Positions 27,398-35,965 of a stretch of 64,000 bases of DNA are shown piece after piece. A program made the position numbers and the translations under genes. The stretch covers positions 186,001 through 250,000 of the forward strand of contig NZ_JAJGSX010000001.1 of the NCBI RefSeq assembly GCF_021245725.1. Direction: 5' to 3'. The notes beneath the pieces are model-generated. The model did not search any database. It saw only the letters and a list, made by a program, of their open reading frames with translations, and was not told the origin of the DNA. Source of the stretch: Pseudonocardia sp. TRM90224. GTDB taxonomy: Bacteria > Actinomycetota > Actinomycetes > Mycobacteriales > Pseudonocardiaceae. How positions within the stretch are numbered: position 1 is the stretch's first letter; each line of letters begins with the position of its first letter.

Positions 27398-27417
27398 CTC
27401 CGGCAGGGGGCGGGCGA

Positions 27418-28560
27418 GTGAGCGTTCTGGTGAGCGGGATCGGTGAGCTCGTCACCCACGACGACGGGCTCGGCGTGCTGTCCGACGCCGCGCTCGTCGC
27501 CTCGGCCGACGGGATCGTCGAGTGGATCGGGGCCGCCGCCGACGCCCCGGCCGCGGATCGCCGCATCGACGTGGGCGGGCGCGCGGTCGTACCCGGGTTC
27601 GTCGACTCCCACGCCCACCTGGTGTTCGGCGGCGACCGCTCCGCCGAGTTCGCGGCCCGGATGGCCGGTGAGCGGTACGACGGCGGCGGGATCGCGTCGA
27701 CCGTCGCGGCCACCCGCGCGGCGTCCGACGCCGAGCTGCGCGCGCTCGTCGGGCGCCGGATCGCCGAGATGCGGGCCCAAGGGACGACAACGGTCGAGGT
27801 CAAGAGCGGGTACGGGCTCACCGTCGCCCACGAGGAGCGGGCGCTGCGGATCGCGCGCGAGCACACCGCGGAGACGACGTTCCTCGGCGCCCACGTCGTG
27901 CCCTCCGGCGCCGACCGCGCCGCCTACGTCGAGCTGGTGAGCGGCGAGATGCTCGCGGCCTGCGCGCCGCACGCCCGCTGGATCGACGTGTTCTGCGAGC
28001 CGGCGAGCTCGCACGCCTTCGACGAGGACGAGTCGCGCACCGTCCTGATGGCCGGCCGAGCGGCCGGGCTGGAGCTGCGGGTGCACGGCAACCAGCTCGC
28101 CGCCGGTCCGGGCGTCCGGTTGGCCGTCGAGCTCGATGCGGCGAGCGTCGACCACTGCACATACCTGACCGACGCCGACGTCGACGCGCTGGCCGGCGGT
28201 GACACCGTGGCGACCCTGCTGCCCGGCGTCGAGTTCTCCACGCGGTCGCCCTACCCGGACGCCCGGCGGCTGATCGACGCCGGCGTGACCGTCGCGCTCG
28301 CGACCGACTGCAACCCCGGCACCTGCTACTCGTCCTCGATGCCGCTGATGATCGCGCTCGCGGTCCGTGAGATGGGCATGACGGCGCAGGAAACGCTGTG
28401 GGCAGCAACAACAGGCGCGGCGCGTGCGCTGCGGCGCGACGACATCGGCGTGCTGGCCCCCGGCAAACGCGCCGACCTGACCGTCCTCGACGCACCCTCG
28501 TACCTGCACCTGCCGTACCGCCCGGGGGTGCCGATCGCGAAGGCCCTCGACCTCACATAG
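27418..28560 (+). CDS. hutI: Imidazolonepropionase
   Basis: A 380-residue amidohydrolase-superfamily enzyme that opens the imidazolone ring to give N-formimino-L-glutamate, the third hut step. Metal ligands H65 and H67 lie in [13 protein letters not shown]. Substrate and metal blocks follow: [13 protein letters not shown]-like [16 protein letters not shown] and ATDCNPGT with the catalytic Asp. GTG 27418 is chosen because it follows a GGGGGCGGG stretch and begins [11 protein letters not shown]; starts further upstream would lie in the palindrome. Last gene of the hut cluster, followed by a CTTCCCC palindrome. Confidence 0.95.
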   Translation: MSVLVSGIGELVTHDDGLGVLSDAALVASADGIVEWIGAAADAPAADRRIDVGGRAVVPGFVDSHAHLVFGGDRSAEFAARMAGERYDGGGIASTVAATRAASDAELRALVGRRIAEMRAQGTTTVEVKSGYGLTVAHEERALRIAREHTAETTFLGAHVVPSGADRAAYVELVSGEMLAACAPHARWIDVFCEPASSHAFDEDESRTVLMAGRAAGLELRVHGNQLAAGPGVRLAVELDAASVDHCTYLTDADVDALAGGDTVATLLPGVEFSTRSPYPDARRLIDAGVTVALATDCNPGTCYSSSMPLMIALAVREMGMTAQETLWAATTGAARALRRDDIGVLAPGKRADLTVLDAPSYLHLPYRPGVPIAKALDLT

Positions 28561-28566
28561 CCAAAA

Positions 28567-28632
28567 CTTCCCCACCGTTTTGCCAATTTGCAGACCCCGG
28601 AGGGCGTGCAGGTTGGCAAAACGGTGGGGAAG
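28567..28632. repeat. CTTCCCCACCGTTTTG palindrome, copy 3
   Basis: Outer arms CTTCCCCACCGTTTTGCCAA and TTGGCAAAACGGTGGGGAAG. The core, TTTGCAGACCCCGGAGGGCG, is close to that of the 18.2-kb copy. It lies between the convergent hutI and KHEPD-repeat genes and probably terminates both transcripts. Confidence 0.92.
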
Positions 28633-28638
28633 TTGGGG

Positions 28639-29256
28639 TCAGTTCTGGGACGAGCCCTCGGTGTTCTCCGAGTTCGACTGGTCGTGCTTGTCGGGCTCGT
28701 GCTTGTCCGGTTCGTGCTTGTCCGGCTCGTGCTTGTCCGGCTCATGCTTGTCCGGCTCATGCTTGTCCGGCTCATGCTTGTCCGGCTCATGCTTGCTCGG
28801 CTCGTGCTTGTCCGGCTCGTGCTTCTGCGGCTCGTGCTTCGGCTCGGTGGTGGGCGGGTAGATCGGGTCCGTCACCGGGGCGCGGGTCACCGGCTTCTTC
28901 TCCGGCGCGGGCTGCACGGCCTTCTCCACCTCGGGCTCCGGCTCGGGCAGCGGCGCGATCTGCGCAGCCGGCTCCGGCGGGGGCGGGAGGAGAGGCGGCT
29001 TCGCGGCCGCGGCCGGCGACCTGAACGGCGCCGGCAACACCTCGTCGATGCCGGCACCGGCGGCGACCCGGGCGATGGCGGGCGCCACCCCGACCACACC
29101 GAGGGCCACCAGGCACGTCGCGCCGAGGACGACCCCGGTGATCCGCAGGCGGCGAGCCCGGCGGGCACCGTCGTCACCATCGAAGAGGCGAGCCCGCACG
29201 ACGGTGGTGCGCTCGTCCGCACCCGCCATGTCCATCCAGGTGGTGTCCTCGTCCAT
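28639..29256 (-). CDS. Single-pass membrane protein with KHEPD repeat tail
   Basis: A 205-residue protein I do not recognise. It has an acidic N-terminus (MDEDTTWMDMAGADERTT), a basic stretch and one membrane segment (about residues 39-62), then a Pro/Glu-rich linker. The tail (about 142-198) holds ten tandem KHEPx pentapeptides, mostly KHEPD, ending KHDQS. The repeat is a 15-bp unit, CTCATGCTTGTCCGG on the plus strand, with little variation, so its copy number probably varies between strains. With the N-terminus inside, the charged tail would be exported; His/Glu/Asp density suggests metal or polyelectrolyte binding. ATG 29256 has GGGAGAG upstream. Confidence 0.7.
   Translation of the reverse strand: MDEDTTWMDMAGADERTTVVRARLFDGDDGARRARRLRITGVVLGATCLVALGVVGVAPAIARVAAGAGIDEVLPAPFRSPAAAAKPPLLPPPPEPAAQIAPLPEPEPEVEKAVQPAPEKKPVTRAPVTDPIYPPTTEPKHEPQKHEPDKHEPSKHEPDKHEPDKHEPDKHEPDKHEPDKHEPDKHEPDKHDQSNSENTEGSSQN
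28683..28850. repeat. 15-bp tandem repeat encoding KHEPD
   Basis: About eleven 15-bp units with the form GGCTCGTGCTTGTCC or GGCTCATGCTTGTCC, encoding KHEPx on the minus strand. The central units are identical or differ by one base, which suggests recent slippage. Confidence 0.85.
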
Positions 29257-29427
29257 CTCAGAGCTTCTCTCCCGAGTGGGGCGGACACTTCCGCCCGATA
29301 GGAGAAGGCTCCCTGCTTCGCGGCCTCTGCGTAACGGCGCGAATGGCAGAGTTACCTACCTCTGCGGAACGCCGACCTCACCACCTGGCAACCCCGCGCA
29401 GTAGGTCCCAGTCGTTCAGGGCGCTCC
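29257..29427. other. Non-coding spacer between cbiX and the KHEPD gene
   Basis: 171 bp downstream of the nitrate operon and upstream of the minus-strand KHEPD gene. On the minus strand it contains GCAGAG-GTAGGTAA-CTCTGC (an inverted repeat around 29360) and another GCAGAG nearby. This is probably the promoter region of the KHEPD gene. No small gene was recognised. Confidence 0.4.
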
Positions 29428-30120
29428 TTAGGCGGTGCGGCGGGCGCTGCGAGCAGCGCGGTAGCGCGCGACGACCGTCTCGATCACGGCCGGGTGGTCG
29501 GCGAGCGGCGCGCCGACGACGTCGGCCCCGCAGGTGTCGAGGCTGCGCTGGAAGAGGCCCGGTGCAAGCAGCCAGGACGCCACCGCGATCCGCTCGGCGC
29601 CGGCCGCACGCAGCTCCGCCACGGCCTCGGGGACGCGCGGCCCACCCGCGGCGATCGTCGCCAGCGTGACCGGCCCGCCGAGGCGACGCCCCAACCGCCG
29701 CGCCGCGGTGCGCGCGTCGGCCTGCGCATGCGGGTCGCTCGAACCCGCGACGGCGAGCACGACGGCGTCCGTGTCCAGCCACCCGGCTTCCCGCAGCCGC
29801 GCGGCAACCCCGTCGACCAGCGCGGGGTCGGGCCCGAACGCGTCGGCGAGCACGACGTCCGCGCGTCCGGTCGCCGCGAGCTGCGCCGGCACGTCGACCC
29901 GCACGTGGTACCCGGCCGCGAGGAACATCGGGAGCGCGACGCAAGGCCCCGGCTGCCCGGCGAGCGCCTCGGCGACCGTCGGCCCACGCACGTCGGCGAA
30001 GCACACCGCAACCCCGACCCCGGGCAGCGCCGCCCGCACCCGCTCCGCCACCTGCTCCGTCGCCGCCGCTCCCGCCGGATCACGGGTGCCGTGCGCGACG
30101 AGCAGCAGATCAGCGCTCAA
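29428..30120 (-). CDS. Sirohydrochlorin chelatase-like protein (CbiX/SirB type)
   Basis: A 230-residue protein with two CbiX-type repeats. It begins LLLVAHGTRDPAG with the metal-binding His of the first half and has FLAAGYHVRVDVP (about residue 67), whose His is the likely second ligand. The second half carries GSSDPHAQADAR and LLAPGLFQRSLD. Family members insert iron or cobalt into sirohydrochlorin. As last gene of the nitrate/nitrite operon, it probably supplies siroheme for NirB. It overlaps the preceding gene by 4 nt. Confidence 0.85.
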   Translation of the reverse strand: MSADLLLVAHGTRDPAGAAATEQVAERVRAALPGVGVAVCFADVRGPTVAEALAGQPGPCVALPMFLAAGYHVRVDVPAQLAATGRADVVLADAFGPDPALVDGVAARLREAGWLDTDAVVLAVAGSSDPHAQADARTAARRLGRRLGGPVTLATIAAGGPRVPEAVAELRAAGAERIAVASWLLAPGLFQRSLDTCGADVVGAPLADHPAVIETVVARYRAARSARRTA

Positions 30121-31301
30121 CGGGAGGTGCCGTTCAGGCAGTGCCCGCTCGCCGGGAACGGCCCCGCCGCCGGGTCGAGCGCCAGCCGGTAGCCGCGCTT
30201 GACGACGGTCTGGACGAGCCTCGGCTCGCCCAACGCCGAGCGCAGCCGGGCCATGGCCGTCTCCACCGCGTGCTCGTCGTTGCTGCTACCGGGCAGCGCC
30301 CGCAACAGCTCGGTTCGGGCAACCACCCGCCCTGGGCGTCTGGCCAGCGCCCGCAACAACGCCATTCCCGCTGGTGGGACGCTGCGCAGCACACCGTCGA
30401 CCAGCACGGCCTGCCCGCGCAGCTCCAGCCACCGCCCGGCGACCGGCAGCTGCCGAGCCCTGGCCGGCATCTCCGACTCCAACCGCCGCACCATCGCCCC
30501 GAGCCGTGAGCGCTGCGGGGCGAGCGTCGGGACGTCGACCGCAACCAGCGGCGCCGCGGTCACGGGCCCGACGCACAGCGCGAGCACCGGCCCGCGCATC
30601 GCCGCGAGCAGCTCGTCGCGCACCCCACGCTCGTCGGCCCGCGCCAGCATGCTCGCCGCCGCGGGCGCGCTGGTGAACGCGAGGACGTCGACGCCACCGG
30701 CGAGCACGGCGTCGGTCAGGCGGTCGAGCGGCCCGATGTCGACCGGCGGCAGCCACCGGTACACGGGCACCTCCACGACCTCCGCGCCTGCGAGAGTGAG
30801 CGCCTCGACCACGTCGGGGAGCGGCTCGCCGTGCAGCTGAACGGCGATGCGCTTGCCCTCGACACCGGCGTCGAGCAGGTACTCCAACACCTCGGCCGAC
30901 GACTCCGAGGGCGGCGACCACGCGTCGACCAGCCCGGACGCCCTGATCGCTCCGCGCGCTTTCGGGCCGCGCGCGAGCAGCGTCCCCGAGCCGAGCGCGG
31001 CAAGCAGGTCCTCGCCGAGCCCCCAGCCGTCGGCCGCCTCCACCCAGCCCCTGAACCCGATGCCCGTGGTGGCCACGGTGATGTCCGGCGGTTCGGCGAT
31101 GAGCGTGCGGGTTGCGTCCTGCAGCTCGGTGTCGTCGGCGAGCGGAACGATCCGCAGTGCGGGTCCGTGCACCACGGCGGCGCCGCGGCGCTCCAGCATG
31201 CCGGCGAGCTCCTCGGCCCGGCGTGCGGCGGTGACGCCGACGGTGAATCCGGCGAGCGGCGGGATGGGGACAGGTTCTTGGATGGTCACGGCGAACGTCA
31301 C
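30117..31301 (-). CDS. nnaR: NnaR-type nitrate regulator: HemD-like domain plus winged helix
   Basis: A 394-residue fusion. Residues about 15-265 form a uroporphyrinogen-III synthase-like (HemD) fold: GFTVGVTAARRAEELAGMLERRGA, then VQLHGEP and DVLAFTSAPAAASML. Residues about 290-385 form an OmpR-type DNA-binding domain (VLRSVPPAGMALLRALARRPGRVV and AVETAMARLRSALGEPRLVQTVVKRGYRL). This architecture is that of NnaR, which in mycobacteria and Streptomyces activates nitrate assimilation genes together with GlnR. Its place inside the nas operon supports the same role; residual HemD enzymatic activity is uncertain. It overlaps nirD and the chelatase gene by 4 nt each. Confidence 0.88.
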   Translation of the reverse strand: MTFAVTIQEPVPIPPLAGFTVGVTAARRAEELAGMLERRGAAVVHGPALRIVPLADDTELQDATRTLIAEPPDITVATTGIGFRGWVEAADGWGLGEDLLAALGSGTLLARGPKARGAIRASGLVDAWSPPSESSAEVLEYLLDAGVEGKRIAVQLHGEPLPDVVEALTLAGAEVVEVPVYRWLPPVDIGPLDRLTDAVLAGGVDVLAFTSAPAAASMLARADERGVRDELLAAMRGPVLALCVGPVTAAPLVAVDVPTLAPQRSRLGAMVRRLESEMPARARQLPVAGRWLELRGQAVLVDGVLRSVPPAGMALLRALARRPGRVVARTELLRALPGSSNDEHAVETAMARLRSALGEPRLVQTVVKRGYRLALDPAAGPFPASGHCLNGTSR

Positions 31302-31645
31302 GGTAGTCCGATCTGGATCGTGCCGCCGCGCGCCCGCACCGCGTAGACCGGCACGGACACGGTGGGTTCGTCGAGGCAGCGACCCGTCTGCAGATCGAAC
31401 ACCTGCTTGTAAACGGGCGAGGCCACCGTCGCAACACCGGCGCGGTCGCCCACCAGCCCGCGGGAGAGCACCGCCGCGCCGGAGAACGGGTCGATGTTGC
31501 CGATCGCGTGGACGGCGCCGTCGTGCGTGAGGAAGACAGCCACCTGTTGCTCACCGAGCAGCACTGCGACGCCGCGCTCCGGCATCAACCTGTCTACGGT
31601 GCACGCCGGCTCCCACCGGAGCCCCGCGTCGATCGTGGCGGTCAC
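31298..31645 (-). CDS. nirD: Nitrite reductase small subunit
   Basis: A 115-residue Rieske-like small subunit of NADH-dependent assimilatory nitrite reductase. It contains VAVLLGEQQVAVFLTHDGAVHAIGNIDPFSGAAVLSRG and SPVYKQVFDLQTGRCLDEP. As in other NirD proteins, the Rieske cysteine/histidine ligands are not conserved, so no cluster is expected. GTG 31645 overlaps the nirB stop (GTGA), coupling the subunits. Confidence 0.95.
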   Translation of the reverse strand: MTATIDAGLRWEPACTVDRLMPERGVAVLLGEQQVAVFLTHDGAVHAIGNIDPFSGAAVLSRGLVGDRAGVATVASPVYKQVFDLQTGRCLDEPTVSVPVYAVRARGGTIQIGLP

Positions 31646-34149
31646 GACCGCACCGCCGGCAGCCCGATCGGCACCGGGACGGGCTGGCCCCGTTCGGTGA
31701 CGAAGCTGATCGTGGGGTCGGGCGTGTCCGGCGCGTTGACGAACGAGACGAAGCGCGCGAGCTTCTCCTCGTCCTCCAGCACACCACGCCACTCGTCGGC
31801 GTAGTTGCCCACGTGGGCGTCCATGGCGGCCTCCAGGTCGGCGCAGATGCCGAGGCTGTCCTCGACGACGACGGCGCGGAGGTGGTCGAGCCCGCCCTCC
31901 ATCGCCTCGATCCACGACGCCGTGCGTTGCAACCGGTCGGCGGTGCGGATGTAGAACATCAGGAACCGGTCGATCACGGCGATCAGCGTGTCGGTGTCGA
32001 GATCGGACGCCAGCAGCTCGGCGTGGCGCGGGGTGAACCCGCCGTTGCCGCCGACGTAGAGGTTCCACCCGTTCTCGGTGGCGATCACGCCGAAGTCCTT
32101 CGAGCGGGCTTCCGCGCATTCGCGGGCGCAGCCCGACACCCCTGACTTGATCTTGTGCGGGGCGCGCAGGCCGCGGTACCGCAGCTCCAGCGCGACCGCC
32201 AGCCCGACGGAGTCCTGCACCCCGAACCGGCACCACGTGGTGCCGACGCACGACTTCACCGTGCGCAGCGCCTTGCCGTAGGCGTGGCCCGACTCGAACC
32301 CCGCGTCGACGAGCCGCCGCCAGATCGCCGGGAGCTGCTCGACGCGCGCACCGAACATGTCGATCCGCTGCCCGCCGGTGATCTTGGTGTAGAGCCCGAA
32401 GTCGCGGGCGACCTCGCCGATCGTGATCAGCCCGTCCGGGGTGACCTCGCCGCCGGGGATCCGCGGAACCACCGAGTACGTGCCGTTGCGCTGCAGGTTC
32501 GCCAGGAAGGCATCGTTCGTGTCCTGCAGCGCCGCCTGCTCGCCCGCCAGCACGTGCCCGTTGCCGAGCGAGGCGAGGATCGAGGCCACCGCGGGCTTGC
32601 AGATGTCGCAGCCGCGTCCGGTGCCGTGCCGCTCGACCAGCTCGGAGAAGGTCGTGATCCCCGTGCCGGCGACGATCTCGAACAGCTCGGCACGGCTGTG
32701 CGCGAAGTGCTCGCAGAGCGCCGTCGACTGCTCGACGCCCGCCTGCGCCAGCAGCTTCTTCAGCACCGGGACGCACGAGCCGCAGCTCGTGCCCGCGGCG
32801 GTGCAGGCCTTGAGCGCCGGCACGTCGTGCGCCCCGTCGTGGATGGCCGCGCAGACGGCGTCCTTGGTGACGGCGTTGCAGGAGCAGATCTGCGCGGTGC
32901 CCGGCAGCGCGTCGGCGCCGATCTCGACGCCGCCCGGCGCGATCATCGCCACCGGGTCGGCCGGCAGCGGCGCGCCGACGAGCGGCCGCAGCGTCGCGTA
33001 CTTGGACGCGTCGCCGACGAGCACCCCACCGAGCAGCGTCTGCGCGTCGTCGGAGACCACGAGCTTGGCGTACGTGCCGGCCACCGGGTCGTTGACCACG
33101 ACCTCCAGCGCGCCCGGGGTCGTGGCGTGCGCGTCGCCGAAGCTGGCGACGTCCACCCCGAGCATCTTGAGCTGCGTGGACATGTCCAGCTCGGCGGGCG
33201 TCATCGTCGCCGAGCCGTCCAGCAGCCGGTCGGCGACCACCTCGGCCATCGCGTACCCGGGCGCGACCAGCCCGTAGGTGCGGCCTTCCAGGGCCGCGCA
33301 CTCGCCGATCGCCCACACGTTCGGGTCCTGGGTGCGGCAACGCGCGTCGACCAGCACGCCGCCGCGTTCGCCGACGGGCAACCCGGCCGCCCTGGCCAGG
33401 GCGTCGGCCGGGCGGATCCCCGCGGAGAACACGACGACGTCGGCGTCGAGCTCGATGCCGTCGGAGAGCGCCGCGACGAGCCGGCCGCGCTCCTGCGAGA
33501 TGCCCGCGACCGACACCCCGCACCGCACGGCGAGCTCGCTCGACTCGACCAGCCTGCGCAGCAACGCCCCGCCGCCCTCGTCGACCTGCACCGGCATCAG
33601 GCGCGGCGCGATCTCGACGACCTGCGGCGAGAGTCCGAGCGAGCGCAGCGCGCGGGCCGCCTCCAGCCCGAGCAGGCCCCCGCCGACGACCACGGCCGAG
33701 CGGCGACCGGGCCGCGGCTCCGCGATGCTGGCCTCGGCCGCCTCCATGATCGCGTCGAGGTCGTCGAGCGTGCGGTAGACGAAGCATCCGGGCAGGTCGC
33801 GGCCCGGCACCGGCGGGACGAACGGGAACGAGCCGGTGGCGAGCACCAGCGCGTCGTACCGGAGCACGCGGCCGGACGCCGTGCGCACGCTGCGCGCGGC
33901 GCGGTCCAGCTCGACGACCGGGTCGCCGAGCCACGTCCGCAAGCGCGGGTCGGTGCGCTCCGGGAGTGTGAGCTGCTCGGCCGTGGTGCCGTCGACGTAG
34001 GAGGAGAGCGCGACCCGGTCGTACGCCGGACGCTCCTCCTCGCCGAGCACGGTGATCCGCCACGCGTGTGTGGTGTCGCGATCGAGCAACGCAGAGACGA
34101 GCCGGTGCCCGACCATCCCGTTGCCGACGACGACGAGTTCGCTTGTCAT
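31642..34149 (-). CDS. nirB: Nitrite reductase large subunit
   Basis: An 835-residue cytoplasmic enzyme that reduces nitrite to ammonium with NADH. An FAD/NAD(P)H domain comes first (VVVGNGMVGHRLV; second dinucleotide motif VVVGGGLLGLEAA near residue 174). A BFD-type [2Fe-2S] segment follows, with CSCN and CGSC pairs, then a second Cys pair (GCDIC). The C-terminal siroheme/[4Fe-4S] region has CVGTTWC (C-x5-C) and CAREC (C-x3-C), the four cluster ligands. ATG 34149 gives MTSELVVVGNGMVG and overlaps the upstream stop by 4 nt (ATGA). The required siroheme is probably supplied by the last operon gene. Confidence 0.96.
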   Translation of the reverse strand: MTSELVVVGNGMVGHRLVSALLDRDTTHAWRITVLGEEERPAYDRVALSSYVDGTTAEQLTLPERTDPRLRTWLGDPVVELDRAARSVRTASGRVLRYDALVLATGSFPFVPPVPGRDLPGCFVYRTLDDLDAIMEAAEASIAEPRPGRRSAVVVGGGLLGLEAARALRSLGLSPQVVEIAPRLMPVQVDEGGGALLRRLVESSELAVRCGVSVAGISQERGRLVAALSDGIELDADVVVFSAGIRPADALARAAGLPVGERGGVLVDARCRTQDPNVWAIGECAALEGRTYGLVAPGYAMAEVVADRLLDGSATMTPAELDMSTQLKMLGVDVASFGDAHATTPGALEVVVNDPVAGTYAKLVVSDDAQTLLGGVLVGDASKYATLRPLVGAPLPADPVAMIAPGGVEIGADALPGTAQICSCNAVTKDAVCAAIHDGAHDVPALKACTAAGTSCGSCVPVLKKLLAQAGVEQSTALCEHFAHSRAELFEIVAGTGITTFSELVERHGTGRGCDICKPAVASILASLGNGHVLAGEQAALQDTNDAFLANLQRNGTYSVVPRIPGGEVTPDGLITIGEVARDFGLYTKITGGQRIDMFGARVEQLPAIWRRLVDAGFESGHAYGKALRTVKSCVGTTWCRFGVQDSVGLAVALELRYRGLRAPHKIKSGVSGCARECAEARSKDFGVIATENGWNLYVGGNGGFTPRHAELLASDLDTDTLIAVIDRFLMFYIRTADRLQRTASWIEAMEGGLDHLRAVVVEDSLGICADLEAAMDAHVGNYADEWRGVLEDEEKLARFVSFVNAPDTPDPTISFVTERGQPVPVPIGLPAVRS

Positions 34150-35594
34150 GCAGCTCCCTCCGTGGGGACGAGCGAGGGCGGGTCGGCCTCGGCGAGCCAC
34201 GCGCAGATCCCGGCGACGGTGTCGCCGCAGCCGCCGCAGCCGGTGCCGGCGCGGGTGGCCTTGGCGAGCGCGGCGACATCGGTCGCGCCGGCCCGCCAGG
34301 CCGTGACCAGCGCACCCTTCGAGACCGAGTTGCAGCGGCAGATCACCGCCGCCGACGGGAGCCGGCCGGGGTCGGCGGTCTCGGGGGCGCCGGGCAGCGC
34401 CCTGCCGAGCAGGAGCGCGAGCCGGTCGGTCGGTGCCGGCACGCCGGTGTCATAGAACTGGATCATCGACGCGGCCGCGTCGGGCAACCCGATCATGGCG
34501 CCGCCGACGACCTTGTCGCCGCGCAGCGCGAGCGCCGCGTACCGGCCGCCTGCCGGGTCGGAGAACCGCAGCACCTCGGCCGCACCGATCAGCTCGGCCG
34601 GGTCGCCGACGGTGGCGAGGTCGACGTCACGGGCCTTCAGGCGGGTGACGGCGCGGGTGCCGAGGTACCGCGCGGCGTGGTCGTCGCCGGTCAGCAGGTC
34701 GGCGAGCACGGCGGCCTGCTCCCATCCCGGTTGCACGAGCCCGGCGGCCGAGCCGGCGTGCTGCGCGCAGTCGCCGATGGCGTGCACGCGCGCTGCCGAG
34801 GTGGCGAGCCGGTCGTCGACCAGCACTCCCCGGTCGACCTCGATGCCGGCGGCCTGCGCGAGCCCGGTCTCCGCACGAACGCCTGCGGCGACGACGAGCG
34901 CGTCGGCCGGCACCAGCTCGTCGTCCGCCATCCGGACGCCCAGGCCCGGCTCCCACGCGGTGGCGAACCCGCCGAGCCGCACGTCGACACCGAGCCGGTC
35001 GAACGCCGAAGCGAGCACCGCTCCGCCCGCGGGGTCGAGCTGCCGCTCCATGAGGTGGGAGGCGGGATGCAGCAGGGTGACGTCCATCCCGCGCGTGACC
35101 AGCCCGCGCGCGGCCTCACACCCGAGGAGTCCGCCGCCGAGCACCGCGAACCGGGCGCCAGGACGGGCCAGCGCGATGATCCGCTCGCAGTCGGACATGT
35201 CTCGGAACGGGACCGCGCGCTCGTCGTCGAGGCCGTCGATCGGGGGCAGCCACGCGCGGCTGCCGGTTGCGAGCACCAGCTCGTCGTAGCGCAAGGAGCT
35301 GCCGTCCGAGGTGCGCACGAGCCGGCTGCCGGTGTCGATCGAGGTCGCCGCGACGCCGAGCCGCAGGTCGACGCGGTTGCGTGCGGCCCAGCCCGCCGGG
35401 TGCAGCTCCACCGACTGCGGCGTGAGGCCGCCGGCCAGCACCGTGGAGAGCAGCACGCGGTTGTACGCGGGCCGCGGCTCGGCACCGAGAACGGTGATCC
35501 GCAACCGCGAGCCGTCAGGGTCCCGGCGCCGAACATCCTCGACGAACCGGGCACCCACCATCCCGTGCCCGACCACCACAACACGTCTGCTCAC
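34146..35594 (-). CDS. FAD-dependent NAD(P)H oxidoreductase with BFD [2Fe-2S] domain
   Basis: A 482-residue flavoprotein resembling the N-terminal half of NirB and the NasB/NasC electron-transfer subunits of assimilatory nitrate reductases. FAD binding is VVVVGHGMVGARFV, the NAD(P)H motif is FAVLGGGLLGCEAA (about residue 147), and GVLVDDRLATSAARVHAIGDCA is typical. The C-terminus has CRCNSVSKGALV and TGCGGCGDTV, giving a CxC...CxxC [2Fe-2S] site. Lying between the nitrate reductase and nirB, it probably passes electrons from NAD(P)H to the molybdenum enzyme. GTG 35594 is chosen because it begins just before the dinucleotide motif. Confidence 0.88.
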   Translation of the reverse strand: MSRRVVVVGHGMVGARFVEDVRRRDPDGSRLRITVLGAEPRPAYNRVLLSTVLAGGLTPQSVELHPAGWAARNRVDLRLGVAATSIDTGSRLVRTSDGSSLRYDELVLATGSRAWLPPIDGLDDERAVPFRDMSDCERIIALARPGARFAVLGGGLLGCEAARGLVTRGMDVTLLHPASHLMERQLDPAGGAVLASAFDRLGVDVRLGGFATAWEPGLGVRMADDELVPADALVVAAGVRAETGLAQAAGIEVDRGVLVDDRLATSAARVHAIGDCAQHAGSAAGLVQPGWEQAAVLADLLTGDDHAARYLGTRAVTRLKARDVDLATVGDPAELIGAAEVLRFSDPAGGRYAALALRGDKVVGGAMIGLPDAAASMIQFYDTGVPAPTDRLALLLGRALPGAPETADPGRLPSAAVICRCNSVSKGALVTAWRAGATDVAALAKATRAGTGCGGCGDTVAGICAWLAEADPPSLVPTEGAA

Positions 35595-35965
35595 GGCGAC
35601 CGAGGCTAGGTAGCCGGAATTACGCCCACGCGACGCCGGATGACGAGGAGGTAACGCGTCCCGCACACCGGCCGGCAGCGGGCGTGCGGGGCTCCGGCGT
35701 CCGGAGGTAACCCCTCCCCGGATCCGCCGGCGAGGGTGGGCGCCCTGGGGAGGGCAGGAAAGCCACTTTCAGGCCCTGTGAGGGCAGGAAAGTGGCTTTC
35801 CTGCCCTCGCATGCGGTGCGCACGCATCGTGCCGTTCGAATCCAGCAATCGGACAGCGCTCTGACCAGCTGTGAACGCCCTGGCCGTGCCTACTCCGGAC
35901 GGTGACCACGCCGAGATCACCCAGCGTGATCGACCGTTCGGCGATAGGTCCCCGCCCTGTTCACA
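35595..35965. other. 371-bp spacer inside the nitrate gene group
   Basis: No gene is visible. A palindrome of the AAAGCCACTTT family is at 35750-35808. Two GGTAAC motifs (about 35648 and 35706) lie near the start of the reductase gene and resemble half-sites of GlnR/NnaR boxes, but the spacing does not fit a full box. The spacer may hold a separate promoter for reductase-nirB-nirD-nnaR-chelatase. Confidence 0.4.
35750..35808. repeat. AAAGCCACTTT palindrome, copy at 35.8 kb
   Basis: Outer arms GAGGGCAGGAAAGCCACTTT and AAAGTGGCTTTCCTGCCCTC, with an internal copy of AGGGCAGGAA. It is almost the same as the copy at 52787-52845. It lies between co-directional genes (nitrate reductase upstream, FAD reductase downstream). 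Confidence 0.9.

Noticed and set aside
28580..28861. Plus-strand frame with LSGSC repeats
   Set aside because: It is the complement of the KHEPD tandem repeat; the minus-strand frame has a membrane segment, a ribosome binding site and a sensible start.
30117..31301. Dedicated HemD for heme synthesis
   Set aside because: The C-terminal winged helix and its place in the nitrate operon fit NnaR better; a housekeeping hemD is expected in the hem locus.
35829..35850. GTTCGAATCC, similar to a tRNA T-loop
   Set aside because: The flanking bases do not pair as a T-stem, and there is no acceptor stem, anticodon arm or CCA end; it could be chance or an att-like scar, but nothing else supports that.
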